64,000 bases of DNA from Sulfurimicrobium sp031426915 (GTDB lineage Bacteria > Pseudomonadota > Gammaproteobacteria > Burkholderiales > Sulfuricellaceae), in assembly GCA_031426915.1 (NCBI GenBank), contig JASJPB010000012.1:57683-121682 (forward strand), read 5' to 3'. Both the position numbers and the translations under genes were made by a program. The notes below the pieces were generated by a model. The model saw only the letters and a program-made list of their open reading frames with translations, ran no database searches and had not been told where the DNA came from. Shown here piece by piece: positions 12,101 through 27,100 of this stretch (position 1 is the stretch's first letter; each line of letters opens with the position of its first letter).

Positions 12101-15100
12101 GGGCGACCAGGTCAATGCCACCCTGGCCGCACCCGGCAACGTTAACCGCTATCGCTTCACCCTGGACCAGGACGCGACCATCCTGATCGACCCGCAGGGG
12201 GGCAATGCCAACATGAACCTCACGGGGCCGCAAGGCGACCTGCTCAGCCTGTCGCTGGGCGACGCAACAAACTACTTCACCAAACACCTGGCTGCCGGCA
12301 CCTATACCCTCGACGTTTCCGCGTCAGGAAGCAGCACACCGGCTTTTGGCTTCAAGCTGCTATCCCTCACGGATGCCGCCGCTGATGCAGGGGCGGCATC
12401 GCCGCTCACGGGCGACATTCCCGCTGGGCGCACGCTGGCGGTTTACAAATTCGACGTGACGCCGGGCGTGGCGTACAACCTGGATTTCACTGCGCCGACC
12501 GCCGGTGGAGACCAATTGAGATACTCGCTGCTCGATGCCTACGGCCGCACCATCACCGGCCAGACATGGAACTCCAGCTCATCGATCGGCTTTGCCGGCC
12601 CGCAATCGGGTTCGGTATACCTGGTCGCGAAACCCTATTACGCCACCACCAATCCGGTCCATTTCGAGGCGAATTTGCGCCAACCGCTGAGTGCTGCCGG
12701 CGACCTGGCGTGGAGTACGCCCATATCGGTTGCGCTGGCGACACGCCAGGATCAGGAGGCCTATCGTTTCGCGCTTGATCAGTCCGGCTGGGTGGAACTG
12801 CAAGGCGTGCTGGCGCCATCGTCCTCGACGGTATTCGAAATCGTCGCGCCCGACGGAACGGTAATCGCCTCGCGCAGCAGTTTTAGCAAGACCACGCCGG
12901 GCACCTACGACGTCTTCCTTCCGTCCGGTCAATATGCCATCAGGGTACTCGCCAATGTTGACGGGGTGCAAGGCAGCGCGCAATTCACGGCGGTGCAGGT
13001 GCCGGCGGCGCAGCAACTGGAGCGTCAGGGTGGCGCCGCGCGCGTTCTTGCGCTCGCGGATGGGGTCGACACACTGTCCCTGTGGAGCCTTGCCGCGCGC
13101 GCGGGAGACCATCTCACGCTTTCGGCACAGGCCTGGAGCGGCACCGGCACGGTGACCATCATTGCACCGAATGGCTCGACATTGGCCACCTGGAACCCGG
13201 CCAGCGGCGACTTCAACCGGGATATCACCACCGGCGGCAGCTATTTGTTGCGTGTCCAGCGCGCCAGCCCGGCGCAGACGCCGTCCAATGCCTTCTCCCT
13301 GAGCGCCACGGTGGGCGTTGCCGAAACTGCACAGCCGGTAGTGTCCACCTTCAACGCTTCTGGCTCCATCGCGGCCAATACGGCCCAGACCTTCCAGTTC
13401 GAGCTGACCGAGCCGGGCCTATGGTACCTCGACCGCAACAGCCCGCCGGATTCTTACGGCTATTACTATCAGTCCGCTCAGATCGCCGATGCCAACGGTG
13501 TGGCGGTGACCACGGGCTATGGTCAGCCCAAGTGGCTGGCTGCGGGTGTGTACACTATGACCTTGCGGCAGGACTACGTTGCTAGCGCCTATGACTTCAC
13601 GCTACGCCGCTTCGACGCCGATCAGCTTCCCTCCCTCGCCTACGGCCAGTCGGCTACAGCCACACTGCCTAGCTTCGCTACCGTCGCCTACAAAATCGAC
13701 GCAATGGCTGGCGACCAGCCAAGCTTTAACGCCCTGGGCGGCGCCGGTAATTACTACAACACGCGCAACTGGAGGCTGGTCAACCAATACGGCCAAATGC
13801 TGCAGCAGGGAACCGCCGCAACGGACGCCAGCCCGTTCCAGGTCGCGACCTCCGGTCCACTCTACCTGTTGCTCGAAAGTAGTTACTACGGCTATAACAC
13901 CAATGGCAGCACCCTGTCGTTCCAGGTCGACCGCGTCAACGGCACCGAACCCACCGCCATCAGCCTGGGCCAAACGGTGTCCGGTACCCTGGACGCGCGC
14001 ACCCAGAGCCGCAGTTACACCCTTACCCTGGCCGAAGCAAAGACGCTCTCCTTTGACCGCCTGAATGACGTCACCGGCGGGTCGCTCTACTGGAGCCTGA
14101 CCGGCCCCTATACGGATGGCACCTTGGTCGATGAATGGTTGCCACGGAGTACGGATAATTACCCGAACCGGCGCGAACTGACCTTGCAGCCCGGCCAGTA
14201 CCGCCTGACCGTGCGGAACAATGCCTTCGACACCGCGAACTACGGTTTCCGCCTGCTCGACCTCTCCGCCGTCACGCCGTTGACCAACGCCCAGGTCGTC
14301 GAGGGGCGCTTGCAGCCCTCAGGCGAGATGGATAGCTATAGCATCGAAGCGCAGGCGGGCGACAGCCTGTACGTGGACTTGCGCGACCTGGCGCCACGCA
14401 CCTACGGGTATGATTCCGTTAGCGGGCGGTGGCGCTACAACTACACCGCCGTTGTGCGCGTCATTGACCCCACCGGGCGTGAAGTCGCATACGGCAACTT
14501 GGGCGACACCCAGCTCGTCGCGGCGGTGTCCGGCCGCTACACCATCGAACTGGACGACAGTCTCACCGGCGATGTCGCGGTTCCCTATACCCTTGCCGTT
14601 TACGTCAATCCCAAGGCCGACCCGCGCGTCATCGACCTGTCCGCTGCCGCTGCCTCCATCGACCTGACGGTGGGCCAGGTGAGTGTTGCCGCCATAATCG
14701 AAGGGGAGGGTTTGCACTCCGGCGGACTCATCCACGTCGGTTGGAGCACCCGCAACGGCGGCATCAAGGCCACCGTCGGCGACTTCACCGAGCGCGTCAT
14801 CGTGCGCCGCGCCGGAAGCGGCGAAGTGGTGCTGCAGACCACCGTTCCCTACATCGAGGGCGCGCCGGGCAACGGCTCGCTACTGCCCGGCATGTCCATC
14901 GCCCGTAGCGTCGATCTGGTGCTGCCCTTCGGCCCGCAGGGCGCGGGCGACCTGGAGGTCGTCGTCGAGACCGATTCCGACAATGCCCAGGACGAGCGCG
15001 GCGCCGCCGCGGAAAACAACCAGGCCATCGTCGCGTTCAACAGCCTGCTTGCGGCTTATCCCAACCTGCTGGTGTCGGACCTGACCCTCTCGCCGGCTTC

Positions 15101-18100
15101 CGACTGGCAAAGCGGCGACACCGTCACCGTACAATGGAACACCGGCAATGCCGGCACGGCCGCCGCGCAGGGTCAGTGGACCGAGCGCGTGGAACTGGTG
15201 AATCTCACCACCGGCGCGGTTATCGCCGACATCGGCCAGATCCAGGGTGATGCCACGCTCGAACCCGGCGCCCAACAGGCGCGTTCCGCCACCTTCACCT
15301 GGCCGCAAGGCCTCAACGCCATCGGCGTATTCCGCCTGCGCGTCACGGTCGATGCCCTGGGCCAGGTGGCCGAATACGGCATCGATGGCCCGCTGGAAGG
15401 CGACAACGTCGCCGAGCAGCAGCTTCGGGTCGGGCCGGATCTCCAGGTGCGCAACGTCGGCCTGCTGGAGACCTCGCCGCTCGACGGTGACAGCGTCACC
15501 ATCGTGTGGGAAGACGTCAACCAGGGCAGCGTTGCCGCGCCGGCAAGCTACCAGGACCGCGTCATCGTGCGCCGCCGCAATGCGGATGGGTCGCCCGGAG
15601 CGCTCGTCCTCGATACCGCCGTGGCATTTCCCGCCGACGCCGGGCAAGCGCTCGGCGCCGGCGAGGCGCGCGTGCGCTCGCTCAAGTTCACCCTGCCGCA
15701 AGGCGTCAAGGGCAGCGGCGATTTCGACGTGACAGTCACGGCCGACAGCAACACCTCGGGCGTCGGCAGCATCTTCGAAACCAACCTGGCGAACACCGCA
15801 GAGACCAACAATGCCGCCGCCGGCAGCTTCAACGCCGGCGCACGGGCCTATGCCGATTTGACCGTGACCGGTCTGGTGGTCCCCTCCATCATCAATTCCG
15901 GCGCCGACGTGACAATCAGCTGGAGCGTGTCCAACCAGGGCGCAGTGCCGGCCTCCGGCTCCTGGGTGGACCGCGTCATCCTGACCGGCGATGCCATCGC
16001 GGGGAACGCCGACGACGTGGTGCTGGCCAACGTCAAGCACAGCACCGTGCTCGAGCAGAACGGCAGCTACACGCAAAGCGCGACGGTGCGCATCCCGTCC
16101 CGCCTCCTGGGCAGCTACCGCATCGCCGTGGTCACCGACGCCAACCAGTCGGTGGCGGAACCAGACACACGCGCCGATAACGTGCGCCTGTCGGGTAGCG
16201 TCGACGTGGTCGCCACCTACACCGACCTGGTTCCGGCCTTGACGCTGGTGCCGGATGAAGCCCATGCCGCCCGTCCGGGCCGCGTGGAGTGGACCGTGCG
16301 CAACGACGGCACGCTGGCCAGCGATGCGACCAGTTGGGTCGACCAGGTTTACTTGTCGACCACGCCCTCGCTTGAAGCGAATGCCGTGCTGCTCGGTTCG
16401 GTCACCCATGCCGGCGGGGTCGGAGTAGGGGAGAGCTACGCCTCCGCCCTGGACTTCACATTGCCGAGCAATGTCATCGGTTCCTGTTACTTCATCGTCA
16501 AGACCGACGCCTTCGGCAAGACCTACGAGCCGGATCATACCGCCAACAATATTGTAGTCGCCGCAAGCGCCACCACCATCCATCCCCAGCCCAAGCCCAA
16601 CCTCGTGGTCGGCAGCGTCGTTGCCCCCACTGTCTGGCGCGTGGGCGAAATGGTCCAGGTCGGCTATAGCGTGTTCAACACCGGCAACGATACGGCCAAT
16701 ACCTGGATGGTCGAGAATCTGCAACTGGTTAACACCGTAAATCCGGCGCAAACCATCCAGCTCGCAACGCCCTCCGCAACGCGCAAACTCGCGCCCGGCG
16801 AATCCTTCACCAGCCAGGTCAGCATCCGAGTGCCCACCATGCCTGTCGGCAATTGGCGCCTGGAGGTGAAGAGCGATGCCTACGGCTACGTGTCGGAACT
16901 GGATGAAAGCGACAATATCGCCACCCTGGCGGTCACCGTGGCCAGTCCCGAGCTGGCGGTCGACACCTTGATAGTGAACGGCAAGCTGCAAGGCGGCGAA
17001 ACCCTTACCCTGACCTGGACCACAAAAAATTCCGGCAATGCCGATGTCGCCAACGTGCGCGACGCCATCTACCTGTCGCGCGACGGCGTGATCGGCGTAG
17101 CCGGCACCGGTGTTATCCAGCCCGGGACCGGCGACATCAAACTGGGCGAGGTCAACCACGACTCGATTGCCGCAGGCGGCAGCGCCGCCGGCCAGCTCAC
17201 CTTCACGCTGCCGGTGGACGCCTCGGGCGCCTGGCGCCTGATCGTCGTGACCGACCCGCAAAACCTGATCAACGAGGATGGCGCCGAAAATAACAACCAG
17301 AGCGACCTAGCGCTCGACGTGGCGCTGGACGAATACGCCGACCTGGCGGTGACCACTATCATCGCGCCGCAACAGCTCATCGACGACCCGGCGGGCATCA
17401 CCGTGAACTACACGGTCGCCAACCAGGGAACCGGCGTCGGCCGCACGCTGTCCTGGACCGACCTGGTGGTCTATTCCACCGATACGGTGATCGGCAACTC
17501 GGACGACGTCGTGCTTGGGACGGTCGCCCACGCCGGCGGCCTGGCGGCGGGAGACAGCTACACCGGAACGGTGAGCTACCAGTTCGGCGCGGGGTTCACC
17601 CGCCACGGCCACCTCTTCGTGCGCACCGACCGCGATGGCAAGGTTTGGCAAAACGGCCAGACCGCCAACGACATGGTGGAAGCGGACGCGCTCCTGGACG
17701 TCATGCCCAAGCCCTATGCCGACTTGCGGGTGGAATCCGTCACCACCTCCGGCCAGCCGATGAGCGGGCAGGCGCTGACCGTGAGCTGGACCGTGGCCAA
17801 CCGCGGCATCGGCATCACCGACGCCGGTTCCTGGTCCGACTCCGTGTGGCTGAGTTCCAACCCTGACGGCAGCGGAACGCGTTACCAACTGGCCTCGGCC
17901 CCGCACCTGGGCCAGCTCGCCGTCGACGGCAGCTATGCGCGCTCGCTGACCGTAACCCTGCCCCAAGGCATCCAGGGCGACTTCTACGTCAACGTGCACA
18001 CCGAGGGTCCGTTCGAATTCGTCCACACCGGCAACAACACCGCGACCTCGCTCGCGGTGCCGGTGCAGTTGTCGCCGACGCCCGATCTCTCGGTCGCGTC

Positions 18101-21100
18101 GGTCGAGGTGCCCGCCGCCGCCCAGGAAGGATCCGTGGTCAGCATTTCCTGGAGCGTGCTGAACCAGGGGGTTTCGTCCGCAAACGGCCAATGGGTCGAC
18201 AAGGTGGAGCTGGTGCCGGTCACCGGCACCGCTTCCCCGGTGCTGCTCGGCAACTTCACCTACACCCACGGCCTGGAACCGGGCATCAGCTACACCCGCA
18301 CGGAAGAACTGCGCCTGCCGGGCAGGATCGAGGGCGCCTGGCGCATCCGCGTCACCACCAACAGCAATCTCGGCGGCGGGGGCGAACAGGTCTATGAATA
18401 CGGCACGGCGCGGGCGAACAACGTCGTGCTCTCGTCCGACATGATCGAAATCAGCCTGACCCCGCGCCCGGACCTGCACGCAGGCCAGATCGAGGTGCCC
18501 GACCACATCACTGCCGGCACCAGCGCCGGCGTGAGCTTCACCGTCACCAACACCGGCTCGGTCGCGACCTCCGGCAAATGGTCGGACGCCGTATACCTGT
18601 CGCTGGACGGCACCCTGAACGGCAACGCCATCCTGCTCGGGCGCGTGACCAGCGCGACCGCGCTCGCGCCCGGGGAGAGCTATGCCAGCCAGCTCGCGAC
18701 GTTCGACGTGCCCCTGCGCTACCGTGGCGACGCCTACATCATCGTTGCCGCCGACACCTATTACCAGGTCGACGAATACCCCAACGAAGTCAACAACGTC
18801 AGCGTCAAAAAAATCTATATCGACCCGGTGCCCTTCGCGGACCTGGTCACCAGCAACGTGGTCGCGCCCGACCAGGCAACCTCCGGGTCGAGCATCGTGG
18901 TGGATTACCGCGTCGGCAACCAGGGTTCGGCCGCCACGCGCGGCATCAGCAGCGACGTCAACAGCTGGACCGACACGGTCTGGCTGACGGTGAGCAAGGG
19001 CCGCCCTTCACCCTCCAAGGGCGACATCCTGCTCGGCCGGGTCACCCACACCGGCCACCTGGAAGTGGGCGAGGACTACCTCGGCAGCGTCACGGTCAAG
19101 CTGCCGGATAGCATCGCCTCCGGCCAGTACAACATCACGGTGTGGAGCGACACCTACGACGCCATCCCCGAGGACGCCCTGGCCGTCAACATCAACCCCG
19201 ATGCCGCCAACGACATCGAAAGCAGCAACTTCAAGGCGCGCGCGATCAGCGTGATCGGCGCCCAGCCCGACCTGGAAGTCACCGCCGTCCAGGCCCCGGC
19301 GACGGCCGCCGCCGGCGGCGCTTACAGCTTCAGCTACACCGTGGTGAACATGGGCACCGCGCTCAGCGGCAAATGGATGGACCGTGTCTGGCTGTCCGAC
19401 ACGCCCGATCTCGCCCAAGCCAAGACCAAATGGATGCTGGGCGAATACCTGCAACAGCGCTCGCTCGACAAGGGCCAGCAGTACACCTTCGAGCAAACCG
19501 TGCAACTCGCGCCCTCGGTGTCGGGCAAATACCTCATTGTCGAGACCGATGCCAGCAACTCTTACGTGCCACAGATAACGGAATTGATCGAAACCAACAA
19601 CGCCCGCGCGGCGGACTCGATCGTCACCACCACCCCCGCCGACTTGCAGGTCACATCCGTGGCCACCCAGCCGCAAAACGACTCCGGCGAGGACACCACC
19701 GTCACCTGGACCGTGACCAATAACGGCGCCGCCGTATGGAGCGGCACCCAGGGCTGGGTGGACAACATCTACTTCAGCCCCGATCCGCAATTCATCGCCG
19801 ACCGCGCCACCCAGATCGGCTCCGTGGTGCATTCCAATGAAAACGGACTCGGCACCGGCGCAAGCTACACCACCAGCGCGACCGTCAAGCTGCCGCCCGG
19901 CACGGATGGGAAATACTATATCTACGTCATCACCGACGCGGTCCATTACGAGGACGGCTCGCTGACCCCGACCTTCGGCAGCACTTCGCAATACAAAGCG
20001 GGCAGGGAAGCGTTGCTGGGGAATTCCGATACCAACGTCCAAGCTCGCGACCTGCTCTACCGCGCCTCGGCGTTCGAGGGCCTCGCCAACACCAACAACA
20101 TCGCCTCGGGCGAGCTGAACGTCAGCTACAAGGAACCCGACCTCAAGATCGACACCGTCACGGTGTCCAGCACCAACCCCATGTCAGGGCAGACCATCAC
20201 CGCCAGCTGGACCGTCACCAACCAGGGCAACCGCGCCACCCGCGTCAACGCGTGGTTCGACGGCGTCTTCCTGTCGCGCGACGATTCGCTCGACAACGCC
20301 GACTACCCGCTGGTGGACCGTGGCAGCGATATCGAGATGCTCATTCGCGTGCGCAGCACCTACCTGTACGATGGAGAGGGAAAACCGCGCTACCTGCAAC
20401 CGGGCGAGTCCTACACCAATCACGCCACCTTCACGCTGCCATCCTCGATCAGCGGCGACTTCCATCTCATCGTCAAGGCGGATACCGACATCGTCAATGA
20501 CCGTTACCATTACGCGAACAGCACCATCCGCGACGGCCTGGCTGTCATCGCGCCGTTCAACAACGGCGGCGCCGTCCAGGAATTCAAGGACGAAGGCAAC
20601 AACGTGGCGGGCATCGCCCTGCCCATCGTCCTGGCCACGCCGCCGGATTTGCGCGTGACCGAGGTATTGGTGCCGGATTCCGTCATCGCCGGCCAGAACT
20701 TCACGGTCAACTACCACGTCGCCAACCAGGGCGGCAACACGCCGTCCGACCAGGGCAGCTGGAACGACCTGATCTACCTGTCCAAGGACCGCAACCTCGA
20801 CCTCAAGGCCGACAGCTATCTCGGCTACGTCACGCACAACGGCGGCCTTACCGCCAACGGCGGCTACGACGCCAGCCTGAGCTTCAAGGCGCCGTTGAAA
20901 CTGGACGGGCCGTACTACGTCTTCGTCGTCAGCGACCCGGCGCGCGCCATGGGTTCCAGCAGCGAGGCCAGGGTGTTCGAGCTCGACAAGGACAACAACG
21001 TCGCGGCCCCGTCGCAGCCCATGCTGATCGTCACGCCGCCGCCGGCCGACCTCAAGGTCGCCTCGGTCAGCGTGCCGGCGGGCGAGACGGCGGTGGGCGA

Positions 21101-24100
21101 ACTGGTCAAAATCGACTACACCATCTCCAACGACTCCACCAATCCCGCCTACGGCAGCTGGACGGATTCCATCTACCTCTCCGCCGACGGGCAGTGGGAC
21201 CTGGGCGACGTGCTGCTGGGCAAGGTCGACCATATCGGCGACCTGGGCGCCAACCAGTCCTATGCCGGCAGCCTGAGCGCCAAGCTCCCGCCCCTCAAGG
21301 ACGGGCACTGGCACGTCATCGTTCGCCCCGACATCTACAACCAGGTCTACGAAGGCCCCATCACCTACGACGCCAACGGCCTGCACCTGGCACCCGGCGA
21401 AGCGGACAACCTGATCGCCATGGGCAACACTCTGGCGGTCACGGTCCCCGCCCTGCAAGTAGCCAACCCGCTCGCCACCACCCTGGAAAGCGGCCAGACC
21501 CTGCTCTACAAGGTCAGCGTGGCAGCGGGCCAGACCCTGCGCGTCAGCCTCGATTCCAGCGCCGAGGACGGCGCCAACGAACTCTACATCCGCTACGGCG
21601 ACATCCCGAGCGGCGCCAACTACGACGCCGCCTACGACCAGGCCCTCTCACCCGACCAGCAGGCCATCATCCCCAGCACCCAGGCCGGCGACTACTACGT
21701 CCTGGTGCGCGCGCGCCAATCCGATGCGGGCACGCCCGTCACCCTGCGCGCCGACCTGATGCCGCTGGCCATCAGCCGCATCACCCCGGACGAAGGCGGC
21801 ACCGGCGACGCCGGCCACCGCTGGGTCACCATGGACATCGAAGGCGCCCAATTCGCCGCCGGCGCCCTGGTCAAGCTCTCCCGTCCCGGCATCTTCGAAA
21901 TCCAGCCCGAGCGCTGGCAAGTGCTCGACGCCACCCACATCCGCGCGGTGTTCGACCTCTCCAACGTGCCCCACGGCCTGTACGACGTCCAGGTCATCAA
22001 TCCCGACGGCCAGACCGTCACCGAGACCTACCGCTACCTGGTCGAGCGCATGATCGATCCCGACGTCACCATCGGCATCGGCGGCCCGCAGGACATCAAT
22101 CCCGGCGACAGCGCCCTGTACAGCGTCGCCCTGCAAAGCCTGACCAACGTCGACACGCCCTACGTGCGCTTCGACGTCGGCGCCACCAACATGGGCGACA
22201 GCCTCAACGTGCTGAGCGATCTGCACCTGCCCTACGTCACCTTCTCGTCCAACGTCGGCGGCCAGCCCCAAGGCCAGACCGCGCCCGACAGCGCCAACAC
22301 CCAGACCTACGGCGCCACCCCCACCGCCGGCGTGCGCGCCGACGTCCCCTGGGCCAAACTCGACGGCGATCTCGACACCGGCGGCTACAACCTCGCCCCC
22401 GGCTACGCCTTCGACGTCTCCGCCAGCGGCTTCGTCGGCGCCAGTTTCAGCCTCCAGACCTACCCCGGCCTCAAGGAATGGGTCGCCCACGACTTCCCCG
22501 GCCTGCGCGACAAGCTCTACGCCGTCCGCCCCGACTGGAAAGCGGCCGGCCTGCTCGACGGCGGCCCATCCGACCTGGACAAGATCGCCCCAGGCCTCGC
22601 CGCCAAGTTCAACTCGCCGGAGGACAACCTCACCGAGGAAGAAATCCTCGGCATGCCGTTCCGCTTCAACATCCTCGGCGCCGCCACCCCCATCACGCGC
22701 GACGAATTCATCGCCGAGCAAAGCGCCCATGCCGCCAAGCTGCGCGGCGCCATCATGGCCGACGCCGACGCCCCGGCCATGCTCCAGGTGCTGGCCGCCG
22801 ACCCCGAGCAATGGACCCAGGGCTGGCTCGCCGCGCTGGAAACAGCCGGCCTGCTGCGCCCGGTCGACGAAGCGCCGCCCATCCGCCTCGACCCGCTGGT
22901 GATGAGCCTCAACACCACCCTCGCCTCGGGCATCCTGCTCGGCAGGGGAGGGGAGAGCTACACCACCCAGGCCGACCTGCTCGGCTTCTTCGCCAAGGTC
23001 CAGCAATGGTACGGCGACACCGCCCGCTACCCGGGCGACCCCGGCGCGGCGGTCGCCCCGACCGACTACACCGAAGCGCGCTACACCAGCGAAGGCATCG
23101 AAGTCGACGTCCCGGTGCCGGTGGCCCCGAATGCGATGGATTATGACGCCAACGCCGCCGCTAATACCCACTTCCTCAACTTCAACGTCTTCGCCGGCGG
23201 CCTCGCCCAACTGGAATACCTGCGCCACATCGGCCTGCTCGACGCCGAGTTCCAGCCGGTCGGCCCGCAAGCCCTCAACCTCGCCCAATACCTGCAACAA
23301 GCCGCCGAGCAGGCGTCCGCCAGTGACGCCACCATCAGCGTGCGCGGCCCCCAGGTGCTGCCCAACGCCCAAGGCGTGTCGTACGTCCCCGCCGGCGTGG
23401 CGCTGCCCTACACCGTCAACTTCCAGAACCCCACCGGCCGCGCCGTGGGCGAACTGCGCATCGTCACCCAACTGGACGCCGACCTTGATCCGCGCACCCT
23501 GCGCCTCTCCGACATCAAGATCGGCGACCTCAACGTCCACATCCCGGCGGACCGCGCCGTATTCCAGGGCGACTTCGACTTCACCGGTAGCAAGGGCTAC
23601 ATCCTGCGCGTCAGCGCCGGCATCGACGCCGCCGCCGGCACCGCCACCTGGCTGCTGCAAGCCATCGACCCCAACACCGGCGAAGTGCTGGACGATCCGG
23701 CACGTGGCCTGTTGCTGCCCGACGCGAGCGACACCGCCACGCGCGGCTTCGTCGCCTACTCGGTGCAAGCGGCCTCAGGCGCCGTCAGTGGCGCCGCCAT
23801 CGACACCCGCGCGCGCATCCTGTTCGACGGCCTGCCGCCGGTCGACAGCATCTCCAACAGCCTGACCCTCGACGCCGTGGCGCCGCAAACCACGGTCGCG
23901 GCCCGTACCCTGGGCGCGGACTCCACCGGCGCGCCAACCTATGAAATCAAATGGCAAGCAGTTGACGACGCCTCCGGCGTCAAGCACGTCACCGTCTACG
24001 TCTCCGAGGACGGCGGCGACTTCCACATCTGGCAAAAACAGCTTCCCGGCGAACAAGGCCAGGCCATCTTCACCGGCACGGCGGGCCATACTTACGAATT

Positions 24101-27100
24101 CCTCGCCGCCGCCACCGACAACGCCGGCAACCGCGAAGCCGCGACCGTAATCAACGCCGTCCTGCCCGACGACGGCAGCAACGCCGCCCTGGGCGGCAAC
24201 GCCGTGGTGCAAACCACAGCCGAACTACCCGCCGCGCCCGAAGACCGCACCTACGTCACCAACGGCCTGTTTAGCCAAGCCACCCTCGGCCTGCCCGGCC
24301 TGGTCGCGCCCACCCAGACCGGCGACCTGCAAAGCGTGCTCGCCCCCTTCACCCTGCGCGGCTTTGCCGACGGCTTTGCCGGCAGCCAGGGCGACGTCGG
24401 GGCGCTCGCCATGGTGGAACTGCCCGACGGCACCATCCTCGCCAGCGCCGGCAGCCTGCGCAACGAAATCCATGCCTACCCCAAGGAGGGCGGCCACACC
24501 ACCACGCCGCGCTTCACCCTCGACCAGCCCGTGTTCGACATGGCGGTCGACCGGCTAGGCCAACTCTGGGCGATGACCGGCGATGAACTGCTACTGCTCG
24601 ACAGCAACAGCGGCGCCGTCATCGAACGCTACAGCGGCCCCGGCGGCGTCCCGCTGACCCACGCCATCGCCATCGACCCGAGCAGCGGGCTGATCTACGT
24701 CAGCTCCGCCAACGGGGTGGAAATCCTCGACCCCAACGCCTCACCCCTCACCCCTCACGCCTCACCCAAATGGACCCACTTCTCCAACACCCGCGTCGGC
24801 GACCTCGCCTTCGGGCCGGACGGACGGCTGTGGGGCGTGCGCTGGACCGGCGGTGAAATCGCCGCCTCGCAGCCCAACCCCACCACCGACATCATAAGTT
24901 TCATTCCCCAAGGACGAGAAAAGGGCCGCGCCCAGCTCGAATACCGTCTCACCGGCCTCATTGATAGCATCGCCTTCGGCCAGGACGGCTCGCCGCTAGC
25001 CGGCCTGCTGCTGGCCTCCGCCGGCAACGCGCAGCATCCCGAAGCGCAGGGCGTCGACATCGTATCCCACGGCGCCAAGCTATGGATGGTCGAACTCGCC
25101 ACCGACCGCGTGCTCCAGGCCGCCTCCGGCGGCACGCGCGGCGAATCCATCCTGACCACCGCCGACGGCCGCATCCTGCTCGCCGAAACCGCGCACATCG
25201 ACGAAATCTCCCCCATCAAGCCGCCGCACGTGCTGGCCTCCACCCTCCCGGACGGCGCCCTGGTGCCGCTGCCGGTGAACCAGGTCGCGGTGAGCTTCGA
25301 CCAGGCCATGTGGACCGGAGAGAGCGGCAACGACGCCACCGATCCGTCCAGCGTCCTCAACCCGGCCAACTACGTCCTGATCGCCCAGGGTGCAAACAGC
25401 AGCACAACTCTAAATCCGTCCAGCGTGCGCTGGAACGCCGCCACCCGCTCCGCGATCCTGACCCTGCCCGACCTCGCGCCCGGCACCTGGAGCCTGCAAA
25501 TCGCCCCCACCCTGCGAAGCGCCGTCCAGGTTCCGCTGGAGCAAGGCTACTTCACCACCTTCACCACGGTGATGGACTTCTCCAGCAAGGTCAGCCTCGC
25601 CTTCACCAACACCCGCGCCAACCACGCCACCGGCACGGTGAGCTACGACATCAGTCTCACCAACATCGGCGCCGACGACCTGCACGGCCCGCTGACCCTG
25701 CTGCTCGATCCCGGCCAATACTTCGGCGACCAGATCCAGAACGCGACCTCGAACGCCGCGCAATCCGGCCTGTGGATGATCGACCTCAGCGCCGCCCTGG
25801 CCGGCGGCGAACTCAAGGTGGGCGAGACGCTCTACAACCAGACCGTCACCGTGCAGCCGGCGCCGAACATGTTCAGCATGGCCGAGGGCGGCGCCCTGGT
25901 GAAATTCAACCTCGCGCACGGCATCTACGCCGTCCCCTATCAAAACACCCCCCCGACCATCTCGGTGGTGCAAGCCGCCGCCACCGCGCAGACCACCCCC
26001 ATCGACCCGGCCGCCCTGGCCAGCCTGCTCGCGCGCATGGGCCTGGCGGACCAGGCCGCGCTGGCCGATCTGCTAACCCAAACTGACTTCTCCAGCGCCA
26101 CCTACGACGCCTATATCCTGACCCTGCTCAACTTGCCCGCCGATTTGCCGCAAGCCGAGCTCGACGCCCTGTACGGCGTGATGGATTCCCCGGCGATCGA
26201 TCAGACCGCACTGAATGCGCTGCTCGCGCGCATGGGCCTGGCCGACCAGGTCGCGCTTACCGCCTTGCTCGGCCAGACCGACTTCTCCACCGCCACCACC
26301 GAAGCGGAAGTACTGGCGCTGCTCAACCTGCCCGCCGATCTCCCGCAAGCCGAACTCGACGCCCTGTATGGCGCGATGAACACCCCGGTGATCGACCAGA
26401 CCGCGCTGGACGCGCTGCTCGCGCGCATGGGCCTGGTGGACCGCGTGGCGCTGGATGCGCTGCTGGCGCAAACCGACTTCACCGTCGCCGACCCCAACGT
26501 CCTGGCGCTGCTCGGCCTGCCCGCGGACTTGCCCGCCGCCGAACTCGAAGCCTTGTACGGCGTGTGGGACACGCTCGCCACCGACGCCGCGCAGACCGCC
26601 GCCATCGACCCCGTCGCGATGGCGAGCCTGCTTGCGCGCATGGGGCTGGCCGACCAGGCGGCGCTCGAAGCGCTGCTTGACCAGACCGACTTCTCCAGCG
26701 CCACCAGCGACGCGGAAACCCTGGCATTGCTCAACCTGCCCGCCGATCTCCCGCAAGCCGAACTCGACGCCCTGTACGGGGTATGGGATGCGCTCTATGC
26801 CGCCGGCGACTACACCGATACCGCCCTCGACCCGGTCGCGCCGACCGAACTCCCCGCCGCCAGCGCCGGCCAGCCCTGGACCGTGACCCTGCAAGCCGAC
26901 GATGCCGACGGCACCCAGTTCTTCTGGCAAATCGTGCAAGGGCCGGCAGGTCTCACCCTGACGCCCGGCACGGGAATCGAAACCACCGCCATCGGCCACC
27001 GCAACAGCGCGGTCCTCAACTGGACCCCCACCACCCGAGACCCCGCTGCCACCGAAATCGTCGTCCGCGTCGAGGACAGCCGTGGCGGCGTGGCACTGCA

